This document shows positions 45,322 through 52,221 of a stretch of DNA of 64,000 nt, in pieces. Under the pieces are notes generated by a model. It saw only the letters and a program-made list of their open reading frames with translations. It made no database searches and had not been told where the DNA came from. This DNA comes from Lewinellaceae bacterium. GTDB taxonomy: Bacteria; Bacteroidota; Bacteroidia; Chitinophagales; Saprospiraceae. Position numbers and translations under genes: made by a program. The stretch is from the NCBI GenBank assembly GCA_024644235.1, contig JAHELJ010000010.1, positions 62,001 to 126,000 of the forward strand, read 5' to 3'. Positions within the stretch are counted from its first letter, which is position 1; every line of letters begins with the position of its first letter.

Positions 45322-45909
45322 TCAAATGTTGAGATTAAGCAGATTCAATAGTGGACGGGCCTCAGCTGCTTCGGGTTCACTACAGGATTTCAGGTAAATC
45401 TCCAAAGCAGCCTTTGCTTCATCTGTTCTACTGATTGAAAGGTAGGCGAGGGCAAGATTGAAGTGAATTTCGGAGAACGAATCCATCTCTGCTGCGATTT
45501 CATAATGTGTAATGGCCAGCTCGATATTGCCAGCGTCGTAGAACATATTAGCCAGATTGTAGTGGGCTTCTGCATGTCTCGGATTCTCTTTGAGGGCCAG
45601 AGTAAAACATTGCACAGCTTTGGCCGTTTCTCCTTTACGGGCTCGTAATATTCCAAGATTGCAGTAGGCGTCTGCTTTACATTCAGATCTTTCTACTGCT
45701 TCGAGATAAAGTTTCTCCGCGAGGTGGTCATTTTTACCATCGATCTGGAGCGCTTGTTCAAAGGGATCAAGATGATGAATCCTTTTGAGATTTGCGGTCT
45801 CATGACCAGCTTTGAATAAATTCAGTTGGCCTTCCCCTTCAAGTGACGAGTCCTTATTTACTCGTTTGAGACCCAGTTTCCGGTTGGGACCTGGCTTATA
45901 TGGAATCAT
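45322..45909 (-). CDS. TPR-repeat protein
   Basis: 195 residues. Tetratricopeptide repeats are visible at KADAYCNLGILRARKGETAK, RHAEAHYNLANMFYDAGNIE and FSEIHFNLALAYLSISRTDE, with a basic N-terminus (MIPYKPGPNRKLGLKRV). No signal peptide; likely a cytoplasmic scaffold. The start at 45909 is favoured because a TTG six codons upstream lies in the -7 element. Co-transcribed with the downstream EEP-fold gene (3-bp gap). Confidence 0.78.
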   Translation of the reverse strand: MIPYKPGPNRKLGLKRVNKDSSLEGEGQLNLFKAGHETANLKRIHHLDPFEQALQIDGKNDHLAEKLYLEAVERSECKADAYCNLGILRARKGETAKAVQCFTLALKENPRHAEAHYNLANMFYDAGNIELAITHYEIAAEMDSFSEIHFNLALAYLSISRTDEAKAALEIYLKSCSEPEAAEARPLLNLLNLNI

Positions 45910-45924
45910 CTTCGCCACAATGAG

Positions 45925-45954
45925 CAAAGGTAATCTTTATTAAGTATAATCATA
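45925..45954 (-). promoter_or_regulatory. Bacteroidota-type promoter for the TPR/EEP operon
   Basis: Minus strand TATG (complement of 45951-45954, partial -33), 18 bp, then TACCTTTG (complement of 45925-45932), an exact TAnnTTTG. Leader about 10-15 nt before the ATG at 45909. Confidence 0.5.
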
Positions 45955-46003
45955 ATATGTAGCTCCAGCCAGGGCCAAAATGAGACAGCCGGAGTGTGTG
46001 CTG

Positions 46004-46837
46004 CTAAGCCGTTTTCTTTTCGTCGTCTGCTGCCTTTTTTCCGGTAGCTTTTTTCATTGGCTTTTTCTGGGTCTTGGCCTCTTTGATACTTTCCTGCAAA
46101 GCGGTCATGATGTCTACAATTGGTGCTTCTTCCTCGGTCACTGTCACAATTTCCTGACCAGCCACCTTGGCTTCGATGATCTCCATGACGGCATTGCGAT
46201 ACTTATCTTCTAATTCCAAATCTGAAAATGATTTGACCATGGAATCAACCAAAGTCTCTGCAAGCTTTAACTGAGCTTCATCAGTTTCCACGTGACCGAT
46301 GTTGGGCACATTTGCTATACTACGAAGTTCATTGGGATAACGAAGTTTGTACATCATCAGACCACTATCCTGGGGAGCGATAAGCACTACACTTTCCCGG
46401 TCCCTCAGCACAACTTTTCCGATCCCCAACTTATTTGTTTTTCTGAGCGTTTCACACAACAGTGAATAGGCTTTTGTTGCAACCTCACCATCCGGGCCGG
46501 CAAAGTATGGTGAATCGTATAAAGCGGGATTGACCTCATCGGCATCAACAAACGCTTCAATATCGATGACTTTGGTACTCTTTAATTTCAGATTGTTGAG
46601 ATCTTCCGGATCAATGATTACGTATTGATCAGACTCATATTCATATCCCTTGACGATCTCTGCCTGGTTAACCTTCTCGTTACAAAGTTTGCATACCTTC
46701 TGATAGCCGATCGGACCGTTATCCTCTTTGTGAAGTTGTCTGAAACTAATGCTTTGAGATGTTTCGATGGCGTTATACATCCGAATCGGGATGGTGACCA
46801 GAGAAAACCTGATGTGTCCTTTCCAAATCGCTCTCAT
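46004..46837 (-). CDS. ku: Ku protein of bacterial non-homologous end joining
   Basis: 277 residues. Core Ku fold with AIWKGHIRFSLVTIPIRMY, YQKVCKLCNEKV, EIVKGYEYESDQYVIID, and YLxPxxxxxKAYxLLxEAL-type motif as YFAGPDGEVATKAYSLLCE. The C-terminal tail is Lys-rich (KKPMKKATGKKAADDEKKTA), as in other bacterial Ku. Binds DNA double-strand ends and recruits LigD. It follows ligD on the same strand after 85 bp, a classic NHEJ pair. Confidence 0.93.
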   Translation of the reverse strand: MRAIWKGHIRFSLVTIPIRMYNAIETSQSISFRQLHKEDNGPIGYQKVCKLCNEKVNQAEIVKGYEYESDQYVIIDPEDLNNLKLKSTKVIDIEAFVDADEVNPALYDSPYFAGPDGEVATKAYSLLCETLRKTNKLGIGKVVLRDRESVVLIAPQDSGLMMYKLRYPNELRSIANVPNIGHVETDEAQLKLAETLVDSMVKSFSDLELEDKYRNAVMEIIEAKVAGQEIVTVTEEEAPIVDIMTALQESIKEAKTQKKPMKKATGKKAADDEKKTA

Positions 46838-46922
46838 GAGGGCCTCTTTTTGCTTGTAATCAATGCATCAAATTTTATACCAATAATTTATACATATGGA
46901 AATTGAATAATATAGATGAAAG

Positions 46923-49241
46923 TCAAAACTCTTTCAAACGTAGAAATACGGGTTCTCGATAAGTACCATTTCTTGTAACACTGGCAAATTCCACTTCACA
47001 AGTTAATGAAGGTTTCAACCAGGTGCTGACTTTATCATCAGGTGTTTTTTGCCGAAGAGGTTTAGCAACCTCTTCTTGATCACCTAATATCTTTGCAATT
47101 TCCTTCATCTTGGCCAGGTCAAAGCCGGTACCAACCTTGCCGCGGTAGATCAGATTATCGCCATCAAGCTCTGCTATGTGTAAAGCACCGAATAAGCCCA
47201 AGCGGTCGCCACCGCCTTCCGTATAACCGATAATATGTACTTCTTCCGTTTGACGAAATTTGACCTTGATCCAATCGTTCGAACGACGACCGATGTAATA
47301 TTTACTTTGTTTCTTTTTGGCGATGATGCCCTCCAACCCCATCTTTTGGGCGGCTTCAAAAAGTGCTTTTCCGTCCTCCATGCTCTCACTCACTCGATAA
47401 CTGCCACCCTTTTTTATGGTGTCCTTCAGCCATTCTCTCCGGCGTTCGATCGGTTCATTGATGAGTGAACGTCCATCCAGATATAAGCAGTCAAAGACAT
47501 AGCAGTATGCAGGATTCATCTTCGTTGCCCTTTGGATACGACCATCAGAGGTGCTGTGCATCCGACCGATGACTTTCTTGAAATCTGGGCGGCCTTTTGG
47601 GTCCAGACACACTATTTCACCGTCTAGGATGGCATTGGAACAACGAAAAGATTCAGAGATGTTGGACAATTCTGGAAACTGGCGGGTAACGTCATTTTGA
47701 TTTCGGGTTCGGATAATCATTTCTCCTTCCTCCACCGATATGATAGCTCTGATCCCGTCCCACTTCACCTCGTAGTTATAGTCATCCCAATTCCGGGGCA
47801 GTTTCTTGCTGCTATCAGCCAGCATGGGTGCAATGGGATCAGCCAATATATTCACCAGATCACGATCTACCCGCTCCAACAGCCATTCTTTAGGCTTGGT
47901 ATTTATCATCCTGAACTCGCCATCCATCTGAGGACTTGAAAGGTGAAAATAAAATCCATCCTTCTTCTGCTTGGTAATTTCATATTTGCCCCGGGCATAG
48001 ATCCACATCATGCCTCCGCCATATTGTCCCTTCGGTATCTCCCCATCAAACTGAAGATACTCCACAGGGTGAGGTTCTGTCTCTACAGCGAGCCGCTTTA
48101 TACCGGGGCGGTGCGGCATACCTTTAGGTACCGCCCATGAAAGTAGAGTACCATCTTTTTCCAACCGAAGATCGTAGTGCAGTCTTGAGGCATGATGGCG
48201 GTGCACCACAAAGGCGTTTCCATCTGTTTCGATAATTGCCGGAGCCGGTTCGGGAGTCTTTTCAAAATCACGCTTATTCATATAAGACTTCAATTGGTCT
48301 GGAGTCTTATAATGCTTTGAGGCAGGCAACTCAATCTTACTTCCTTTTCGTTTCTTCTTATCAGTATGCAGACCTACCGCAAAACTGCTGAATCCTTCCC
48401 AAGCGTCGCCATTGGTCTTTACAATCTCAAATACATTACGTATGTGAAACTCTGACGGGGATTCAAGATTGATCAGTGTAGCCCAGTCAACAGGCATAGA
48501 CACAGGAGCAGGTTCTCGTCCCCTTACACTGTATGGTGCCACGATCGTTTGTGATCCCCGGTTGCGATAGATATCTACAAGTAGCTTCCCTTTGCGTGCA
48601 TCCTTTTTGATCTTCAAGGTGCAATTGCCAGCGTGTTTGTTGACAAACTGTTCACCGAGTAGTTTTACGGTTGCGAACATCGTTTCATAATCATAAACTG
48701 TATCAATCGGAACGAAGATGTGAATGCCTTTTCCGCCGCTCGTTTTGACAAATGGATGGTACCCAAAAGGTTCCAGAAAATCCCTTAGTTCAAGCGCTAT
48801 TTCTATTACTTCTGCGAATGATTGACCATCGGCCGGATCAAGATCGAAAATGAAGAAATCGGGGATATCGTTGTTTGGTGCACGATCTTGGGTGATGTGC
48901 AGTTCGATACAGGCAAGATTCGCGAGCCAGACCATGGAGGCTTCTTCGGTAGCAAGCACATATTCCTTTTTCCTCCCTTTCCCAAGAGGCACACTTTCCA
49001 CCCACTCCGGTGCCCAATCGGGCTTATCCTTTTGAAAGAACTGATGAGCTTCAATTCCATCAGGATACCGAATCAAAGAGAGTGGTCTTCTTTTGATATG
49101 CCTTAAAATGGTTGGAGCCAGTTTTAAATAGTATTCAACCAATTCAGCCTTGATCACTCCCGATTGAGGGAAAAGGACTTTCTCGAGATTGGTCAGCTTG
49201 ATTTTGCGCTTACCGATTTGAGTGAGATGAAACTTGGCCAT
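46923..49241 (-). CDS. ligD: NHEJ multifunctional ligase LigD (POL-PE-LIG)
   Basis: 772 residues. Domain order is polymerase (residues 5-295; metal Asp in FIFDLDP, 133-135), 3'-phosphoesterase (about 340-440; HRHHASRLHYDLR), then ATP-dependent ligase (about 465-772; adenylated Lys493 in EVKWDGIR, plus LEGIIAKK and KVKFRQ). This order matches mycobacterial LigD, not the PE-LIG-POL order of Pseudomonas. Fills, trims and seals broken DNA ends with Ku. The start ATG is complement 49239-49241. Followed by ku. Confidence 0.93.
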   Translation of the reverse strand: MAKFHLTQIGKRKIKLTNLEKVLFPQSGVIKAELVEYYLKLAPTILRHIKRRPLSLIRYPDGIEAHQFFQKDKPDWAPEWVESVPLGKGRKKEYVLATEEASMVWLANLACIELHITQDRAPNNDIPDFFIFDLDPADGQSFAEVIEIALELRDFLEPFGYHPFVKTSGGKGIHIFVPIDTVYDYETMFATVKLLGEQFVNKHAGNCTLKIKKDARKGKLLVDIYRNRGSQTIVAPYSVRGREPAPVSMPVDWATLINLESPSEFHIRNVFEIVKTNGDAWEGFSSFAVGLHTDKKKRKGSKIELPASKHYKTPDQLKSYMNKRDFEKTPEPAPAIIETDGNAFVVHRHHASRLHYDLRLEKDGTLLSWAVPKGMPHRPGIKRLAVETEPHPVEYLQFDGEIPKGQYGGGMMWIYARGKYEITKQKKDGFYFHLSSPQMDGEFRMINTKPKEWLLERVDRDLVNILADPIAPMLADSSKKLPRNWDDYNYEVKWDGIRAIISVEEGEMIIRTRNQNDVTRQFPELSNISESFRCSNAILDGEIVCLDPKGRPDFKKVIGRMHSTSDGRIQRATKMNPAYCYVFDCLYLDGRSLINEPIERRREWLKDTIKKGGSYRVSESMEDGKALFEAAQKMGLEGIIAKKKQSKYYIGRRSNDWIKVKFRQTEEVHIIGYTEGGGDRLGLFGALHIAELDGDNLIYRGKVGTGFDLAKMKEIAKILGDQEEVAKPLRQKTPDDKVSTWLKPSLTCEVEFASVTRNGTYREPVFLRLKEF

Positions 49242-49284
49242 TATTGGCGAATTTGGCAGTTTTTGAAGTAAAGGACAAATAATG

Positions 49285-50052
49285 TCAGGGCTTCACCTCA
49301 TTGAGTGACCAGTCGTAATCCAGGTAGTCGATATCGGCGGTGGCCGGGATTTTAGTTTTTGCATACCGGTTGACAAACTCCCTTATACTGGGCGCTGACT
49401 TTTTGAAGTCGCCCGAGAACCAGGAAAAGATCTTGGAAAGTTTTACTTCCCCGGACTGAATTTGATTTCGTATAGGATCATTGATAAAAGCGAATGCAGC
49501 CTGATCCAGTTGAGTATCCAGGTCCGTAGCTCTATATGCTAAGCCTGCAAGAGTTGGGCAGGAAATGGAAGCACAATTGATCGCAAAATGAATGCGAGGT
49601 TCGTCAAAATGCTTTCTGATGATACCATGTTCAATCTTATTCAGATCATAGGTTCGGTCTCCGATTTCGATAAATTTTATATCCCATACCGTATTCACAA
49701 AGGGAATACCTCTTTTGATATCCTTGATACTCGAAACTGGATAATGCTTTAATATCAGTTTGACGGTAAAGGCATTATATGCATTGATCCAGAAAGCTAG
49801 CTGTTCCGATTCGCTCCAACTATCGTTAGGATGATTCTGGGAGAGTACATTCAAGTATTGATTGAGTTTGGCGCTATCGCTCATAAACCCCCTATAGTCT
49901 ACCAATCCATCTTCACTCACGTGATTCTGCAAGAGCTCATCCCATAGCGTGTGCTCGATCGGTGAACTCTCACCACCGTCTAAGGCTGCAGTAGTGCAAA
50001 AAACAATAAGCAGACTACACAGCAGTCCTTGTACCAGGCCAGTTTCAAACAC
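49285..50052 (-). CDS. DUF547-domain exported protein
   Basis: 255 residues with a signal peptide (LVQGLLCSLLIVFCTTAAL). The DUF547 core is typical: LAFWINAYNAFTVKLIL, VWDIKFIEIGDRTYDLNKIEHGIIR, and RIHFAINCASISCPTL with the conserved Cys-Ala-Ser-x-Ser-Cys-Pro. The fold is papain-like in some analyses, but no activity is established. It is third in the ECF sigma operon, 19 bp after the single-TM protein gene. Confidence 0.85.
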   Translation of the reverse strand: MFETGLVQGLLCSLLIVFCTTAALDGGESSPIEHTLWDELLQNHVSEDGLVDYRGFMSDSAKLNQYLNVLSQNHPNDSWSESEQLAFWINAYNAFTVKLILKHYPVSSIKDIKRGIPFVNTVWDIKFIEIGDRTYDLNKIEHGIIRKHFDEPRIHFAINCASISCPTLAGLAYRATDLDTQLDQAAFAFINDPIRNQIQSGEVKLSKIFSWFSGDFKKSAPSIREFVNRYAKTKIPATADIDYLDYDWSLNEVKP

Positions 50053-50071
50053 AATAGAAAGAGTTTAGCAG

Positions 50072-51430
50072 CTACTTAAATTTATAGTTTAAACCAAATC
50101 GAATCGAAATGGTTTCAAACCGGTCGGAAGTGGTGGTAGAAAGCGCGCCACCGAGATGCGATTGATGCAATCCTTCGCCAAAGATTGAGAAATCTCGCGA
50201 CACAGGGCTCTCAATACCGATTCCAACACTTCTGGTAGTATATATGTTGGATTCGACGGTGCCTCCTCTTAACAAACCATCGTTAAATCCGGAGTCCTTC
50301 CTCGAAGAGAACCCAGGCGCTGCAGACAAGGGAGGTGTCTGGTATTTTGCATACATGGCACCGTGTACAGCAACTCCTGCCTTGGCGTAGAGGTTGAAAA
50401 GTCGGGTATCGACAGGTGTAAATCTCAGGTGGAAGGGCATATGTACTTTGTGAACCTCATTGAAATCCAATACAGACTGATAACGAACCTCTTCATAACC
50501 CAAGCCAAAATCAAATCCAAATTTCCCAAACTGGACATTGGTCATGACCCCAAATGCCGGATTCACTATGGCCTGACTATGTACCGATCCAAAGTGAGGA
50601 AGAGGAGTCCCGGCTACTATTTCATGCATATTCATCTCACTGAATAGGCCAATCTTTGTTTCGATTTTCCTTTTATCCATTGCATACCACGCCACCATGC
50701 CATCGTTGGCTTCCAAACCATCTAATGAGGTGGGATTCATCTCACTCACTTCTTCGAATGGTATATTCACTAAGGCAATCAGTGCACTATGATTAATATG
50801 TCGTACCGGACGTGTATTCATGCTGGATACCATCGTATTCCGGGTTTGTACCAAAGGCACTGTACCCAAATTCTTAGCATCAAACTGACCAGCATCTTGA
50901 TCATCTGCACCTGAAGCAATCGGATTTATTTCGGCATTGAGTGATTTTACTGCTTGATTTGACTCAGTGCTATTGTCGACTCTTGCATTGGTCAAACCGT
51001 CGATGTTTTGATATTCAACCTCATCGGCTGCTTCGAATTCAATGTCACCACTTTCAGAAAGCTCGTGCAATGCCATGGCAGGGGTTTCTAAGTCTTGATT
51101 ATCGGGTAGCTGAGCCATAAACCTGACGATAGTCAGAATGGCTAGTATGAAGACCGCAGCCTCCACCACCTTTAATCCAATCAATCTTCGATTGTATTCA
51201 ATCTGGTCAAGCCGTTCAGAGAGAAGTGCCCAGGTGCTGCTTTCATAAGAGACACTGTAATTCTGCAGGGCATCTTTTGTCACCTCATCTACAGTAATCA
51301 TCTCTGCGGATTCTGAAGCAATCAACTTCTCCTCCATGGCTGCCCAACCGGTACCATCGTAAGGGACTTCCACATCACGAAGCGAATCCTTAATAAATTG
51401 GTCGAAACTGTTTTCCAAATGCTTATCCAT
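50072..51430 (-). CDS. Single-TM protein with outer-membrane-barrel-like C-terminus, sigma-factor partner
   Basis: 452 residues. Cytosolic N-terminus with two related repeats (VPYDGTGWAAMEEKL at 22-36 and VSYESSTWALLSERL at 60-74), a single TM helix (about 84-105), a polar low-complexity linker (110-215), and a beta-rich C-terminal half (about 225-452) that ends with alternating strands and a final Phe-Lys, resembling a small OM barrel. The start overlaps the ECF sigma stop by 8 bp, so it may control the sigma factor. The N-terminal repeats resemble those of other Bacteroidota sigma-linked proteins; an anti-sigma role is inferred. Confidence 0.6.
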   Translation of the reverse strand: MDKHLENSFDQFIKDSLRDVEVPYDGTGWAAMEEKLIASESAEMITVDEVTKDALQNYSVSYESSTWALLSERLDQIEYNRRLIGLKVVEAAVFILAILTIVRFMAQLPDNQDLETPAMALHELSESGDIEFEAADEVEYQNIDGLTNARVDNSTESNQAVKSLNAEINPIASGADDQDAGQFDAKNLGTVPLVQTRNTMVSSMNTRPVRHINHSALIALVNIPFEEVSEMNPTSLDGLEANDGMVAWYAMDKRKIETKIGLFSEMNMHEIVAGTPLPHFGSVHSQAIVNPAFGVMTNVQFGKFGFDFGLGYEEVRYQSVLDFNEVHKVHMPFHLRFTPVDTRLFNLYAKAGVAVHGAMYAKYQTPPLSAAPGFSSRKDSGFNDGLLRGGTVESNIYTTRSVGIGIESPVSRDFSIFGEGLHQSHLGGALSTTTSDRFETISIRFGLNYKFK

Positions 51431-51983
51431 GAACTCCTGATAGTCTATGAATTAAAACTTGTAGTTTACTCCTGGCCTTCACCAGATTTGATCGTGATGT
51501 GCTTTCAGATATGTTCAGGCGAACCGCAATTTCCTTGTGTGAGAATCCTTCGATAACATACATGTTGAAGACAGTTCTGTAAGCAGGGCTCAATTTCTGA
51601 ATTGCTTCTAGGATCTCCTTCTCGCTACACATACTTACAGCATCTGGCCCTTTGGCCCTGATATTGTAAGCATGGTAGATGTCATCAGTTCTTCTCCTCG
51701 CTTTCTTCCGATAATAATCAATAGCTGTATTGATCATGATTCTTCGGATCCAGGCACTCAACGAAGTCCCTGCATTATACTTACTGATGTTGCGAAACAC
51801 CTTTATAAATCCTTCATGGAGGATGTCAAGAGCTTCCTCCTGATCTCCCGAGTATCGAAGACAGACTCCCATCATTTGAGAGTAGTGCTCTTCGTACAGA
51901 CGTTTCTGTGCCCATTTCTCCTTTCGGACACAGGCAGCAATAAAGTCGTGCTCGCTATGTTCCAGATTCAGAACAATATCCAT
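51423..51983 (-). CDS. ECF-type RNA polymerase sigma-70 factor
   Basis: 186 residues. Region 2 contains EALDILHEGFIKVFRNISKY and SAWIRRIMINTAIDYYRK; region 4 has AYRTVFNMYVIEGFSHKEIAVRLNIS, split as a helix-turn-helix, then SRSNLVKARSKL. Initiates transcription of an extracytoplasmic-stress or transport regulon. First gene of a three-gene operon; downstream partners are a TM/barrel-like protein and a DUF547 protein. No clear vegetative -7 element is seen upstream, so self-regulation is possible. Confidence 0.9.
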   Translation of the reverse strand: MDIVLNLEHSEHDFIAACVRKEKWAQKRLYEEHYSQMMGVCLRYSGDQEEALDILHEGFIKVFRNISKYNAGTSLSAWIRRIMINTAIDYYRKKARRRTDDIYHAYNIRAKGPDAVSMCSEKEILEAIQKLSPAYRTVFNMYVIEGFSHKEIAVRLNISESTSRSNLVKARSKLQVLIHRLSGVHG

Positions 51984-52189
51984 GAAGTCATTCTAACTTT
52001 CAGCACATCAAGTTAACTGAAATAAAAACGCCTTCAAAAAAGCCATTGCTGCTTTAACATTTAACTAACTGCCAAACGACATTAATAGTCTAGTACATAA
52101 ATCTTACCATATTTGCAATGTCAGACGGTTTCCAAACTCTTAGCTACAAAAAACATTTGTTTGAATTATTATATGTTTTTCACACATTT

Positions 52190-52197
52190 TAAATTTG
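52190..52197 (+). promoter_or_regulatory. Candidate -7 element for topoisomerase IV gene
   Basis: TAAATTTG, exact TAnnTTTG, 24 bp before the ATG at 52222, with no good -33 partner at normal spacing (nearest TTTG is 26 bp upstream). The rest of the 238-bp gap (51984-52221) is AT-rich, with no supported gene. Confidence 0.33.
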
Positions 52198-52221
52198 TTA
52201 TCCTCGGAAGAGGCTGAATTT

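Noticed and set aside
42488-49241. The HD-PycTM, EEP, TPR, LigD and Ku genes as a single defence island
   Set aside because: They fall into separate transcription units on opposite strands, with no cyclase, mobile-element or integrase gene; NHEJ and HD-PycTM genes are common outside defence islands.
52118-52192. A 24-codon frame upstream of parC that could be a leader peptide
   Set aside because: It ends inside the candidate -7 element and shows no run of regulatory codons.
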